Source: Myrmaecium sp. VS I D KN 1 (lineage: Eukaryota > Ascomycota > Dothideomycetes > Valsariales > Valsariaceae). From it: a stretch of 64,000 bases of DNA. Within the stretch, counting starts at the first letter, position 1, and each line of letters opens with the position of its first letter. The translations under genes and the position numbers were made by a program. The stretch spans positions 379,044 through 443,043 of the forward strand of contig JADQAV010000018.1 of NCBI GenBank assembly GCA_019775845.1, written 5' to 3'. The notes under the pieces were generated by a model. That model searched no databases and was not told the DNA's origin. It saw nothing but the letters and a program-made list of their open reading frames with translations. This document shows, in pieces, positions 42,839-57,300 of this stretch.

Positions 42839-45357
42839 ATGCCTGTGACTGGGTCTGCGTTCCTCGCGACAGGCGGTAATAGGCACCCGTCAGCTGCAGA
42901 CTGGGACCATGAAGGTTCTGGTCTGCTCGCCTTTGGCTCTAGTAACAATATAGCTCTATGGGATCCGTTGGTATGTTTCAATTGATCTCTCACTTCGTGC
43001 TTAGCTTTTCCATCTCCAAGTCATCTCCTGTTTTCTCGTCTTTTCTCTTCTCGGCCTCTAATTTCGCCTAGGATGGAGATTACCGGGGCATCAAAGCACT
43101 ACTATCAGGGCACAGTGACACTGTGAATGCCGTCAAGTTCTTTCCCACAGGAGATTCCCAGAACACTATCATAATCAGTGGGTCCACAGACAAGACTATT
43201 CGCGTGTGGACAAGTACCACCGATGCACCAACGGGATTTCGAGTGGTCAAAGTGATCGCAGAACATCAAAACCCGATTAACTGCCTGGCCGTCCTACCGG
43301 GCTCCGATATCTTCGCGTCTGGATCTTCGGATGGTACTGTCAAGGTCTGGAAGCTTACTAACCCCTCTGGCGAGGACTCCATAAGCACGGAACTCCTCCA
43401 GACTATCTCTCTAACACCTAAATTCTTTCCTATGGCCTTAGCGATTCATCGGCTGGACGAATCTTCTTTGATCCTTGCTGCTGCTGGAACAAGAGCGGAC
43501 ATCCACATCCATGTTTCAGATGGCGAGAGCTTCAAGCCTGCCGCCAGACTGACAGGGCACGAGGCGTGGATACGCTCTTTAACCTTCTCAAAGGAAACCT
43601 CAGAAGAGAACAGTGATCTCATTCTTGCTTCAGCCAGCCAAGATAGATATATACGTCTCTGGCGAGTGCATCAAGGCGAGGAGCTTCCGGCAGCAAGTGC
43701 TGCGGCAAATGACCCAGCACTCCGAGTGCTTCAGCGCTCGCTGTCAAACAAAGCTCACCGGTTTGAGACCAAGGATTCGAAGTACTCAATCACTTTCGAG
43801 GCGCTTCTGCTTGGCCATGAAGACTGGATATATACCGCTTCCTGGCGAAGAACTGGAGACAAACTCCAGCTTCTTTCAACGTCTGCTGATAACTCGCTTT
43901 CGATCTGGGAAGCCGATCCAGTCTCTGGAGTGTGGATATGCGTGACCAGACTGGGAGAGATTAGCGCCCAAAAAGGAGCAACAACGGCCACTGGAAGTAC
44001 CGGCGGCTTCTGGATAGGATTGTGGTCCCCTAATGGGGATGCCGTAGTTAGTTTAGGACGCACTGGAAGCTGGAGGATGTGGAAATATGTTGTGGCGGAA
44101 GACAGATGGGTGCAAGAAATCGCAATAACCGGACATGTAAGAGAAGTCAGAGACATCTCCTGGGCCACGGACGGATCATACTTGCTATCGACCAGCTCCG
44201 ATCAGACAACAAGGCTTTGGGCGGAGTGGAGAAGAGAGGGCAAAATCTCATGGCACGAATTCTCCAGGCCTCAAATTCATGGCTACGATCTCAATTGCAT
44301 CGGCTCCATCAAACCTTCACAGTTCATTTCTGGGGCAGACGAGAAGCTCCTACGCGTCTTTGACGAGCCAGCCGGTGTTGCCAACTTGCTTCAAAAGCTA
44401 GGTGGGGTTGAACCGGTGGCAGATAACCTACCAGACGCTGCCAACATTCCGGTGCTCGGCCTCTCCAACAAGGCCATCCAAGCCGTCGACGACGACGTCG
44501 TCCCTGGCGTGGAAGCTGAGGACGAACGTGAGGCGGTAGACCCTGCTTCGGTGGTCCACAAGTCGACTTTAACATTTGACCATCCGCCATTCGAGGATCA
44601 TCTGGCAAGACACCTTCTCTGGCCGGAAACTGAAAAGCTATACGGACATGGTTACGAGATTTCCGCTCTAGCCACCAGCCATGACGGAACACTGGTGGCC
44701 ACCGCCTGCCGCGCAACGTCGCTTGATCACGCTGTCATCCGACTCTTCGAGCTCGCAACCTGGCGGGAAATCAAGCCCCCTCTGACCGCCCACACTCTGA
44801 CAGTGACCGGCTTGGACTTCTCTGCAGACGACAGATACCTTCTCAGCGTGAGCCGCGACAGGCAGTGGGCCGTTTTTGAACGAGATCCCGATGCCAAAAC
44901 GACATACAAACCTGCGGCAATCAATCCAAAGGGGCACTCCCGAATGATTCTGGATGGCTCATGGGCGCCTGACACCGAGACGCGAGTCTTCGCCACCGCC
45001 GGCCGAGATAAGAGCGTGAAGCTATGGCAGCTGGAGGGCAGCGATGCCCAATGCAAAGCCACCATCGCCGCCGCGGCTCCGGTGACCGCCGTGTCTTTCT
45101 TGCCGCATATCCTCAAGGAATATCATGTCTTGGCTTACGGGACCGAGGATGGAGCGGTTACGATCTGCACGGTCAGGAAGGGGCTTTGGGAGGTCGATAG
45201 CACGACGCACATTGATCGAGCCCTGTGCCCGTCGAAGACTGTAAATGCGCTTCAGTGGCGTCCGAACCAGCTGGATGGTGGTCGATTCCAGCTGGCTGTT
45301 GCGAGCGATGATAGCTCCATCAGGCTGTATGATATTGAAGATATTATTAGTGAATGA
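42839..45357 (+). CDS. elp2: Elongator subunit Elp2 (WD40 protein)
   Basis: Two exons (42839-42970, 43072-45357) give 2,418 nt and 805 residues, the usual Elp2 length. The protein is built of WD40 repeats arranged as two propellers. Examples are LLAFGSSNNIALWDP at the start, LLSGHSDTVNAVKFFP, ISGSTDKTIRVW, IFASGSSDGTVKVWKL, LTGHEAWIRSLTFS, ILASASQDRYIRLWR, LLGHEDWIYTASW, LLSTSSDQTTRLWAEW (the Elp2 signature HEFSRPQIHGYDL follows), LYGHGYEISALA and VFATAGRDKSVKLW. Elp2 is part of the Elp1-Elp2-Elp3 core of Elongator, which makes the cm5/mcm5/ncm5 modifications on wobble U34 of tRNAs. A linker after about residue 470 is acidic. The call is secure. Confidence 0.95.
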
Positions 45358-45901
45358 TTGGTTGATCATTCATGATACCTCCTGAAAGCATTACGTTCCG
45401 CTAGGCGAACGAGATCGCTTTCCTTCAGTAAGCCCATGAGCAGGCATATTCAGAGAATCAGGGAGGCGTTGTGAGGGCTGAACGGCTTGCGGATGCTCCG
45501 AGGTGAAAGTGTTGCCCGGTGCTTTGAACCGGCTGGACCGGGACCACTACAAGCCGAAGACAGGCTGTCCGACCGGCAAATTCTCGCCGATATGTCTCGT
45601 GCAATTTGCACATGCTCATGCGGCGGCTCAGTATATATGAACAATATCCGACTTCACCGAATAGTCGTACGAGAAGGAAAAAGAGGTTTTACAGATTCGA
45701 TTTCCAACAAAAAGGTTCCATATTTATCCACCTCGTACACTGTCTGTTTCTTCTAGCTACAAGCACCGTTATAAGTGCGACCTTTGAATTATTCATTCCC
45801 CCAATTCAACCACAGCACCCAGTCGGACTTGGCTCTTCTGAATCCCTTTGAGCAACCTAGTCAGCAACTTCACTGCCAAGCTTGAAGAGAGGATATGACA
45901 C
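45358..45901. other. Intergenic, convergent 3' ends
   Basis: This gap lies between the elp2 stop (+) and the copper transporter stop (-). No gene is recognised. Plus-strand frames of 80-90 codons at 45487-45851 have no family character. Confidence 0.45.
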
Positions 45902-46625
45902 TTACCCAACTACAACAGGTTCCCAGTTGAACATGAAAAAGCCGAGGAAAGCACCAATGAAGATGCAAATGATGAAGTATAGGTTGAAAGACATCGCCAG
46001 CAACATCACGATATATGCAGCGGCGAACTGAACGAGGTGTAGGATTGATCTCAGCAGCTGTTGGGCGATGCTCGGCCTGGCCCCGCGGATCGGCCACGAC
46101 CGTGAAAACGCGACGTTGGTCTTGTTGCGGGGGTTGCCGGGGGCGAACGAAGCTCCTGTGGCAGGTTGTAGGTGTGGTTGACGCTGATACTGGCGCAGCA
46201 AAGAGCGGTCGTAATCTATTGCGAGGTGACGGAAGAGTTCGAGGGTAAGCACGAGGAGGATGACGCCGATGCATGATCCAGCGAATTGGGCTTTGGTCGT
46301 GATATGCCAGCTCTTGTCGAGGAAACTGGGAGATGGTTACTACAGGTTCGTTTTCCAAGGTTCATGTGGTCATATACATACCAGGCATCAATGGTATACC
46401 AGTTAAAGAGCATCTGGGAGCTTTTTGTGAGTTCGACAACCTCTTTGCGCATGTCAAGACTGGGCTTACCGATATCTTGCAGGCATTTCCGCTTCCCATG
46501 GCCATGTGAGAGTGGCTCACAGCGACCGCAGTTGTGGAAGCAGCCATGTTGCTCATTGTCGTTGTTGCCGAGATGTTCATCAGAGTCTGCGTCGGCATCG
46601 ACATGTGGTCCATTGAGTGGTCCAT
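45902..46625 (-). CDS. Ctr-family copper transporter
   Basis: Three exons (46625-46470, 46413-46382, 46325-45902) give 612 nt and 203 residues. The N-terminus is rich in Met and His (MDHSMDHMSMPTQTLM, later SHSHMAMGS), the Mets motifs that collect Cu(I). The first membrane region follows MLFNWYTIDACFLDKSWHITTKAQFAGSCIGVILLVLTLELF. The second carries the MxxxM motif (VMLLAMSF) and the third the GxxxG motif (GAFLGFFMF), both diagnostic of the trimeric Ctr channel. A cytosolic loop of about 75 residues lies between segments 1 and 2. Exon 2 is only 32 nt. A donor-like GTAAGTG overlaps the stop, but splicing there would need a 33-nt intron, so I end the gene at 45902. Whether it is a plasma-membrane or vacuolar member is open. 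Confidence 0.9.
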
Positions 46626-48345
46626 CGCCTCACAAATGACCTGGGAGTTGAGGTGACTCGGAGAGAGGGAGACGGCTTTTATACGGTTTCCTTCAGCAGT
46701 TCCCGAAACCCGGACTTTGCAGAAAACAACCTAGACCAGCATGGTCTCGCGATCCTGGGGTAACGGTTGTATGCCAAAAGGCCCGTTCCGTGACATGTAG
46801 GTGCGACCATTTGAGCAAGTTTCCCTTTCCGGTTCGGTGGATCGCCGCTGCAGCCTGCGACTCGAGAGCAAGTTTAGTAGCTGAAGTTACTGAAGGGGAA
46901 AAAGAAACCCCCTCGGTCTACCCAACATTTTGATTGTTATATACTAGGTACTGAGTATTGTTGGTTTTCCCTTTCGAACCGTACGCTTGTTCTGAACGGC
47001 AGTGGACATCTTCCTCTCAAGGTCTTGGATGTGCGGTGACTTATATGGATACCCGCATCCTCCCCCGCAACTACATGCTACGTTAGCATGGCCGGGTGCG
47101 CCCTATACTCACTCTTCACGCGTATCGGTACACTCAAATGTGCCAAATCGCTCTTAACAATGCCTAGACTCTGAGAATGGCTGGTGATGTGCATCCTCTC
47201 CAGATATGCTCCCCCGGACACCTCACACTTCCCCGCATCAGTTTCTCTGATGCCGTTTCGCACATAGCGGACTTATCGGGAGTTCAGTTCGAACGATGCC
47301 GGCTCAAGAACGGTTCTGATGGATTGTAGGTCGAGCTTGAAACCCAGGACCTGCCGGTGACAAAGTTGCTGATCTGCGCGTTGCAGGCGACCTGGAGCGG
47401 CTTTTTCGAATAATCTTGACTTTCGTTATAACGAATGGCGCATTTTCGTGATGAATGACGGCGACAGGACGCGGTTTAGCCGTGGAGACAGCCGGACCGG
47501 TCCCACGCGTGTCAAATGGAGAGAGTGGGGTGCGAGCCGAGAGTGCATATACGTCACTCTGAAGGATTTGGGGCTACTCTCTAAGGGGGCGCCCCAAGCT
47601 TACAGGAGGTCCGCAGCTCAGGGGATGTGTTAGTGACTTGGTCCAATGCATGGTCGTGTATATACACCTATTACTGTAACGCGTTATAGGTATATGATTT
47701 ATCCCTTAAATACTAGGTATATTCTTCACACAAAGACAGCAGCCAGCCTCCTGATCGGCAACGTCGTTGGCGTCAAGGGAATAAGCTTTACCACTTCCGA
47801 CATCCGGATGTTGCGCAGCCAGCCCTGATCTGCAAGCGAGCGAACAGGGTGTTCCTGGATTGGAGGATTGCTGATTATCACGAACAGAATACTTTCGTGA
47901 CAGCGCAGCTTCACCTACCTCCACCTTCACCTCGCCCTTCTACGTACGCTTGTCGACTGTACATACTATTCACCGCGTCGCCCCTTATCGCGAAGCCGCT
48001 GGAGCTTCAGTCCGCCCTCTCCCTATTCGCCACGGATATTGCGCCTAACGCCGATCCAACCCCTCGAGCACCGCGCTCCTGCCGGTCCTTGAGCCTTGAG
48101 CGATTTTGGAATCTAGCGATACCTGTACAGAACTCCGCCCCATCCCTTCTCGCTCTCACCAACTCTCTACCCCGTCCGACCTCTCGTTATTCCTTCTCCG
48201 GCGCTCATGGTAATGCATGAAGCACGAATATGAACCCTTGGATGGTCGAGAGCATCTCAGTGACGGCCCGCGCGGACCTCCGCCCTTAATCCTCCCGCTC
48301 CCTCAACACCGCCAAACTACGACGCTCCATGGCGGTTGAGCAACG
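46626..48345. promoter_or_regulatory. Intergenic between the copper transporter and fmp27 (divergent)
   Basis: About 1.7 kb that must contain both promoters. Frames of 60-120 codons (for example 47849-48220) show no family. I see no gene. Confidence 0.45.
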
Positions 48346-51300
48346 ATGGCGCTCCCTTCCTTTACATTCCTAGCGGGCATCGCGCTGCTCGCCTACCTTG
48401 TCTCCTTCGTTTTCTTCGCCCTCATCAGGGTCATAACAGGGGTTTCTATCCAACGCATAGGATATTCCGGGCTGCGCCGTATCGCGTTCACACCGAAAGA
48501 GGGACTGAAGATCGAGATACGAGGGTTAGGTCTCACGCTACATCGACCGACCTTTGCGCAGCCGACATGGCTGAGTGTCGTGCTTACGGAGCTGAAGGTC
48601 ACCGTGGACCTCAAGAAGCTGAACGAGAAACCGAGAAAGAAGGGGCCATGGCCACACTGGGCAAACGGATCGCCGCCGAAGGAGAAGTCCGATCGACTCA
48701 CTCCCGAGACGGTGCCTGAAGAGGCCGTGGTGGAAGATGATGGGCAGAGGAGCAAGACATGGGAGAAGCTTACGAAGATCAAGGATCACATTAAACGGTT
48801 ACATCGGAAGATACAGTATATAAGGATGGTTGATGTTGTGGCTACATCCTCTGCCATTGTCGTGGAAGACGTCGGAACGATACAGGTTGGGAGCTTCACG
48901 ATGGCCGTGGACACGAGGCGAAAGATGGTGGACCGGAGTCGTTTGTTCCAGCACCGAAGAGCGAAGTTCGATCAGCAGCGCCCCGCGGAGTGGATATTCA
49001 CGATACGAAGTGTGTTATTCACACCGGAAGGAAAAGACGCGACCGAGATTCTGGACCATTGTACGCTCAATATTAATGGGCTCCTCTACAAAGATTTGGA
49101 TGGCCTTCGGGATGCGTCGATCGCCTTGAAGCTAGGTCGACTGAACGTCCCATATGATGACTTTCAAGTTAGTCTCGACCGAGCAAAGAGTTCCGGGCGG
49201 AGACATGTCCGGCATGATACAGTAGGGAGCGAAACAGACGTCACGTTACAGGAAGTCATAGAAGAACTGAATCAGCCGGGTAGCCAGGAGGAGAACATCG
49301 TCCAGGCCGTTTCTGATTCCAAGGAATTTGTCAGTTCCATCTTGAGAGGAATCCAGGAGATACAATTCGCGGTCAGCTTCTTCGGCCTCACCAAAAGGAT
49401 AGAATCCCTTCATCCAGAAGCACCTCCGGTGTATGTCAATGCATCAATGAAAGAGGTCGGGCTGGACTTACTTCGACTGGATCAGCGAAGCCCAGCACAC
49501 CTGATGTATTTCTCGAAGGAAGATGTTGCTCACCAGGCCCTGATCGCTGCGATTTCCATCTCTATCGGCATCGACGACGGCCACGGCCAGGCAGAAAGGC
49601 TTCTATACATTCCTATGGCTACAAACACCCTTCGGACCACATTTCCCTCCAAAACTATCCAATTCTCGCGCCAAAAGAATGCTACCGAGCGGAACAGCAA
49701 TATATTTATCTCCAACTTAATTGTAACTTCACCTTCAGTGGACCTCGACCCCAAGCACTTGCCTCTCCTTCTTGCACTCCTGCAAGGCGTGGACAAGTCT
49801 TCCTCCTCGCCGCATCCGCCCCATCAAAAACGGAACCTCATCTCACGTCTGCTCCCAAAGGCCAGTGTAAAGATATCGGTGCACGAACCGGTTGTGAGGG
49901 TTACCTTACCACCCATGGAGAAGACCGATGATCCTGACGATTTTGATCTGTTGATCTCCTCTTCTTCGTCGATATCACTTGATGTTGATGCATCACATTC
50001 TTCCGAGGGAGAGCTTCATTACTTTCTATCGTCAACGCTTCGGGTCGCCTCGCACCACTTATACTATCAGACGGCATCCGGCGAGAAGCACAACTTGCTT
50101 CTCACTGAGAACATGGAGCTCAAAATCCAGCTTAATGCAAACCCTGACGTCGTCGTTGTCGCAAACGGCAATTTCCAGACCTTTTCCGTGTACCTCGTAC
50201 GCCCGGAAATCTGCGAAGGACTGCGTCAAATCGTTCATCAGCTTCGTAATGGCAGTGGCTGGACGAGAAAGAGGAAGAACCGAGCTGCGCAACGGAGCTT
50301 TCTCCGTCGAGTCCCTCCGTGGTTACTACACGCGCAGTTGCAAGGTTCAGACTTCAGCTTTGAGGTAGCTGGTATCGACCCATCAGTCTCCAGAGAGACA
50401 CGCGGCTTGGCCTTCCACCTGGAGTCATGGAATGCGGAATACAAAGCGAACAAAAGCGATGATATGGACACTCGTGTAGCGAGGAGGCGCGCTACTAGCA
50501 GGACGATTCAACGAGAGGACTACATCTTCCGTCCAGCAACACCAACCTCGCCGAGGAGACGCCCGATTAGTGCAACTGATGGGAGACGCCTCGCCATTCA
50601 CATACAAAATCTGGAAGGGTTTGTGGTCGAGGCAGCTGATGTATACGAACCAGAGTCTTTCCTGGCGCTTCCAAGGTTTGAGGTTGCCTTTACAACCTCT
50701 ACTGATGCACAGGGTCCCATATTCCATGTCAACTCATTCGCCAAAAGCTTGTTTCTGAAATATTCGCTCTACCGCCATTTCGCTATCGGAGTGGCAACCA
50801 TGGTGCTCCGCAAAACATTCATCCGTCAGGGTGACATACCGACCACGCCTAATGTTGCTACTACTGCTGCTCGACATCTATCGGTGGATGATGCTCGACT
50901 TGAAGCTGGATCAAAGGCGGAAATCACCACAATTGACTTCAAAGCAGGCTTCCTCCAGGTGAAGGCTACTATGCCGTCTGATCCTCCCTTGATGTTACAG
51001 ATGCACGGTTTGGAAGCAGGCCGTCATAGATGGGCCAATCCATTTGCGAGGGCGCGCCTGGTCCGTCTGTATGCAGATACGCCCAATATACCTGGCGTAT
51101 GGAGTAGGGTGATCAGTGTCAAGGGTCTGCGGCTCGACTACAGGAAGAATCGTCGAAAATCTGGATCGAATGTTACTCTGGAACAATCAATCGATGTGGA
51201 CACCGATGCCATACGTATTGCTGTGCCACACCAGCTCGTCTTGCATAAGATTTTCGACAATATTGCGAACGTTACAAAAACAATTCAGCAGCTGCATCAC

Positions 51301-54300
51301 CGCTTTACTACAAATACAGACGAATACATTCTGGACAAACCCCCGGAAGGCCCCAAAAAGGTTCCCAGAGTCGCTCTCCGGGCTCAAGCACTATGTTTTG
51401 AGATCGAGGATGGCGCCTTCGAGTGGAAGCTTGGTGTTATCTATCGCCTAGGACTCCTGGAGCAGAAGCAACGTCTCGCAAGAGAGGACGCTTTCAAGCT
51501 AAAAGTCAAAAAGCTGGAAGAGCTTGAGCGCTCCCGTAAAGGAACATCACGTTTTAGGGCAAGGTCAGCCCATCCGCGTGGCCGTAGTCGGTTCAGGAAG
51601 GTCTCCGATGAGCAGCGTAGCAAGAGTGCCGATGAAAGCGATAGTGACAGAACACGTCGTAACGATGTTCGAGAGTCACGCAAGATGCGATATGACACGG
51701 AGGGTACTTGCGGTCTCAGCAATGTCTCTACTACCAATACGGACGAGGCCTGGGACAAATTGCAACGCTTGAATGCGCAGACTTGGAAGAGGCGGATCGA
51801 CCACGGTCTCAAGAACCAGAACGCAGCCATGCGCGACATCCGTTCGATTTTCTGGGGCCTTGATGAACTGCCTGAGGATATCGAACAGACTGAGCGGATC
51901 CTTGCTATTCCCCAACGACCGGCTCTTATGGCAGCTCTCATCAGTGATCTCAACATTGTTATTGATAAGCCTTCGTTCCCGCTGGCTGACTATCCGCATT
52001 TCCTAAACCGCGTCGGTAAAGGCATGCCATACGATATGCAGTACTCATTACTTATTCCGATGAATGTACAAATCAGCATGGGCGAGGCAAGGGTGACGTT
52101 GAGAGACTACCCACTTCCGCTACTGCATGTACCGGCCATCCGACCAGGACAGTCTCCAAGGCTACCGAGTCTTTCTTTACGCACCGATTTCGTAATCGCG
52201 GAAGAATTCAGAGATCCGGAGTCAAGCAGGGACGTACGAGTGGTGGTGGTACCCCCCGAAGAGGAGGCCGGCGGCTTGGCCGTTACTGTTCGCAGAACCG
52301 TTGCTGCAGTCAAGACGTACTCGGATATGAACGTCGAGGTCAACACCAGTTACCCTACGAAGATCACCTGGGGAACGTCGTACCAACCTGCTATCCAAGA
52401 CATGATGCAGGTGATTGAGAACTTCACCAAGCCGGCGGTAGATCCATCAGAACGGGTCGGGTTCTGGGACAAGATTCGCTTGACTTTCCATTCAAGGGTC
52501 AACGTAGCATGGAAGGGTGATGGTGATGTTCACTTAATCCTCAAGGGCTCGCGCGATCCCTACATGGTCACCTCTCAGGGTGCCGGCTTCGTCATGTGTT
52601 GGCGGAACGATGTCCGTCTAGGCATCTGTCAGCGTGGAGACCCCAAGAAGTTCATGACTGTGGACAGTGGTACCTACGTCCTTGCTATACCAGATCTTGG
52701 GCATTACGCGAGGCAGGCGGCAGAACAGGACATGCCTGACTCAGAGAGTCTGTCCAGCGCCTCAACAGGCTCATCAAGCGCAATCTTCCAGAAGACGATC
52801 ATGAAGCTTTCTGGCAACGTGCAGTGGCTTGCAGGGTTGGTATTTGAGCGCAATATGGATGACGGCGGAAGGTCTTTTGACTTTAAACCACACTACGATG
52901 TCGTCCTGAAGAATCCCAAATACGCCAAGTCAGTTGATGGGAAGGACTACGACGCCTTCCATGGCTTCCGGAGTCACCATATCCATATGTCTGTAGCAGT
53001 CGCGGCGCCTGTCAATGGAGATGCTAAACACACCTCCACCTACAACAGTGTTCACCTTACCCCTCGGTTTTTCAGCCACTTCTTCAGCTGGTGGTCGATG
53101 TTCTCCGGAGTGATGTCCTTGCCTATCCGCCAAGGGAAGCTGTGGCCTGGAGTCGAAAAGTCCAGCAAGAAATTTGGGCGGCACCTGGCCACGATCAAGT
53201 ACAACCTTCTATTCTCGCCGCTATATATGAGTCACATCTACAAGCATAAAGACGCCGAAGAATTTGGGCAGGGCTCCGTATCAGCCACCGGTCTAAAGAT
53301 TCGATTGGATAGCTTCATGCTTGACCTTCACCAGCGTCGGGAAGAATTCCAAACGCAGGTACAAGGTCCCCCGGGCCGCAACAGCAAACAGAATCAGACG
53401 ACTGGAATGCGGATCAACGAGGCCCAGCTTGACTTCATCTCGGCTGATATCAGGGCTGTCTCCGCTAGCATTGCCGGCACAAATGTATCAGACCTCGATA
53501 CTGCCACAGATGATGTTTTGGCGTCCTATCAAACGAACGAACCGTCGATTGATCTAACTAAATTTGAGATACCAGACAACGACCTGTCTTGGGTTGACAT
53601 GGATGATTTCGTCGAGCTCGGCTGGATTCTGCCATCCGAATCCAATCCTGAAACAAAAATTCTTCCGTTAGCGTTCACGCCACGGTTCACGTACTTCAGA
53701 CAGACAGACCATCGTGGCAATATTGCGGGCGACCCGAACAGGTCTAGTCCGTTTGGAAATGAGCCTACGCACTTTTGCGTCATGACGGCGAAGAACGACC
53801 CCCGAAGAGTGCAGTGTGACTTGATTGAGAAGCGTATTCGACGTGTGCAGGATCAACTAGACCAAAATCAACGCCGTGTTGGAGAAGCAGAGCTAAGGGT
53901 TATCAAGGAGCCGGAGGACAAGACGCAAGCAGAAGAAAGACTCAGGCAGCTGCAAATCCATACCGACAATCTTCTGCGCAAGGAAGCGTTCCTCAAGTCC
54001 ATGCTACACAGCCTTCTTCGGCGTCTTGCGGAAGGTGGTGCAGGAGCTGTCCCAGACCCAGATTCCGACCTAGAAACCAAGGAGTACCCCGAGGCAGCAG
54101 AGGGATATGAAGACCTAAGCGATGAAGAGGCGAAGGGACTGGACACTGCTCCTCTTGCTGACTACGTCAGTGATTTCAACAACCGATTCATTGTCCACAA
54201 TGCACAAGTCAAATGGAACAACTCTCTCCGGAACATCATCCTCCGCTACATCCATCAGGTCGGCCAACGCCGAGGCTTCGTATACTACATGTCCCGGAGA

Positions 54301-57300
54301 GCCGTCAAGTTCATTCTGGATATCGTCGAGGAACAAAACAAGTCGAAGGAACGTCAGAACACCAAATCTGTAGACGAATTGTCGGTGAATGGCGGACCAC
54401 TCTCTCCCGACGAGGTGGATGAGCTTAGTATCAGAGACCGTGTGGAGCAATTGTTGAATGATGGGAAGAAGCTCGTTGATGCCAACGACCCCGATACCTC
54501 GCAGGATGGCGAACAGTCAGGTGAAAAAGAAGAGGAGGTCTCGCGGGAATACACTGCACAAAACACATACCATGTCCGTCTTCTGGCACCGCAGATACAG
54601 CTGCAAAGCGAGAAGAATCCCAATTCTGCGGTGTTGGTTACTACGAAGAGCATGCAACTCAAGGTTGTACAGATCATGGACAAAGATCGAGTCATGGATG
54701 ATGTTAGTGGTCTAGTCCAACGTCGGTTCGCGGCTACTATGGACAGTCTGCAGATATTCGTCACAAGCAAAAAGACTTTCTCGAATGAGTACCTGCATAT
54801 GTACTCCGGCAACAGCTATGGGGCACCTTCCGGTACGTTATGGCCGCCATGGGTGCCTCTAGAGATCATGTATGAGTTCGACAACAACCCGTATGGCTTC
54901 AAGAGAGTTGTGCAGCGTACCTCGGCAACGATGCGGTATGACAAGTACAATACCCTACGACTGAAGTACAACGACAATGTTTCCGGTGACGACAACAGCC
55001 GGATCAGGAGCTCCGACTACGCCGAAAACCGCATTGACCGTATATGGGTTGACTTCCCTGAAGTTAAGGCTATATGCGACTCGAGTCAGTACTATGCACT
55101 ATATCTGATCGTTTTGGATCTGCTTCTGTACAACGAGCCGCTGGAGAAGACACGAAGCGAGCGGCTGGAGAAGATCATGCTTGCATCCGACTTCAGCGAT
55201 CTGACTGGTGCACCGGAAATGGTCGAGATGCTTCAACAGCGTATCAGACAGCTGGAAGAGATCAAGCTGCATTTCCAAGTTAACGAAAAGTACCTGGATC
55301 GTCAGGGATGGAAGGACCGCATCTCAATGGAGCAAGATTTGGCTATCTGTGAAGACGAACTGTTCTTCATGATGAAGGCGATCACGACCTCACAGCGCAA
55401 GAACGATGAAAGGGGCCAGGCGACGCAGTCTAAAGGCTTGTTGAGATGGTACATCCGAGCATCGGAGATCGTCTGGCATCTTGTGCGAGTAGCCAAAGGT
55501 ACCAAAGAGTCTTTGGCGGAGTTCCAACTGCGCAATGCACTGTTTGACCGTACCGACAACACCGATGGGTCGAATATAAACTGCGTGGAGATCGAGGGCA
55601 TAATGGGATATAATCTCATCCCCAATGCCATATATCCGCAGATGATCGCTCCTTTCATCGAGAACAACAAACCGTTTTCGGAAGGCAGAGAGGTGAAGAT
55701 GCTCAGGGTGCAATGGTACATGCTTGAAGCCATTGCCGGTATTCCCGTCATGGACCATTTCGAGGTCAACCTCTTCCCCCTCAAGGTGCAGCTGGAGCAT
55801 GATATAGCAAAGAAGCTATTCGAGTATATCTTCCCCGGGAGCGGTTCCGGTGCCTCTGTGAACGGGAACTTCTCTCCGTTCATGGTCAAGCACATCCTCC
55901 CTTCCCAAGAAGATGAGGGGGAGAACGGCAATGACAATTCGGAGTATGTCAGTTTGAGTTCGGACATCCCGCATGACTCTGATACCCAGGCATCGGACGG
56001 TGACGCCAACAGTGTAGAGCTGAGGCTTCATCCCACGCTTTCATTACCGGACAACAAGCGACCGAAGTCAGCACACTCCACGCAATCGTTCAAGCATCAT
56101 GCTTATAAGGATCTCAGCCACCTCCGCCTGTTCAAGGACACACCTTCACAGCGCCCTTCATCTTCGGCCTCAGCTTCTATCTTCCGCGGCTTCGGAGGGG
56201 ACCGCTCAGGGGATACGCTTCTTCCGTCTCTTCGCCCGCCCAGTCGACGCTCGACTGCCAATCTCACTGCTTCTTCCGCCGCTAGCATCAACACTGAGGC
56301 GGAACGTGCGAAGCATCGGTTCAAGCTGCACCGTTCAGGAACCGCGAAGACATCGTCGTCTTCCAAGAAGCAGCGCTCGGATGACCTCACGCAGATGATG
56401 ACGCGGGCTTCCAATTACATGACTCTGGCGTACGTCAAGATCCCCAGCGTGGTGCTCTGCCTTTCGTACAAGGGCAAGGGCCAGCGCAATTTCGAGGATG
56501 TCCACAATCTTGTGTTCCGCATGCCCACTCTCGAATACCGCAACAAAACATGGAGTAACCTTGACCTGGCGTTGCAGCTGAAGAAAGATGTCATCCGAGC
56601 CTTGATCTCTCACACTGGCGCGATCATCGGGAACAAGTTCGCCCATCATCGTCCCAACATTAAGCAGACGTCGCGGCTCAGGGAAATTGCCAACTCAAGC
56701 ACGATGCTCAGCAGCCAAAGTCCGGACTGGAGCAGCAGTAACCCACACAGCGAGAGCGAAAGCTACATGGGCGACAGTCCAGTGGAAGGGAGGAGCGAAG
56801 CATCGTCGCTCATGGAGCCCAGGAAGAGTTTCGCCTCCGGACGAAGTGTCAGTGGCAGGAGCGGACGGAGTGGATTGAGCTATGAAAGCAGCTCGATGTT
56901 CTCCGGCTTGAATCCCGGCGCAGCGAAGAGTATCAGCGGCTCAAGCAGGAAGGCCCGGTCCGAATATGCAGTCGATGAGGGTGGTGACGCAGACGACGTC
57001 AGTGGACCGGCGAGCAGTGGAAGCACCTTTCACGAATTGCGGTCCAGGAGGCGGTCAGAGGTGTGTAGACCTTTTCCCACCCACTTCCGTATGGATCTGC
57101 TAACATTGCTCTCGCAGCCTGATCGTGAGACGCTCGGGAGCTCCTTATCTCGTCATCTCACAGCCATCAGCCACCGGCAACGGCCCAAGACAAGCGACGG
57201 CGCGGCGGATGATGACAATGAAAGGTAGGTCACCTAAAATTCCATCCATATGTACCCTGAAAGTCAGTCCCAGTCGCTAACACGCACTGCAGCATCCGCC

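Noticed and set aside
45857-45906. Extra last intron and exon of the copper transporter
   Set aside because: It keeps the frame (ending Gly-Glu-Val-Ala-Asp), but the intron would be 33 nt, shorter than the other introns here and below the usual fungal minimum.
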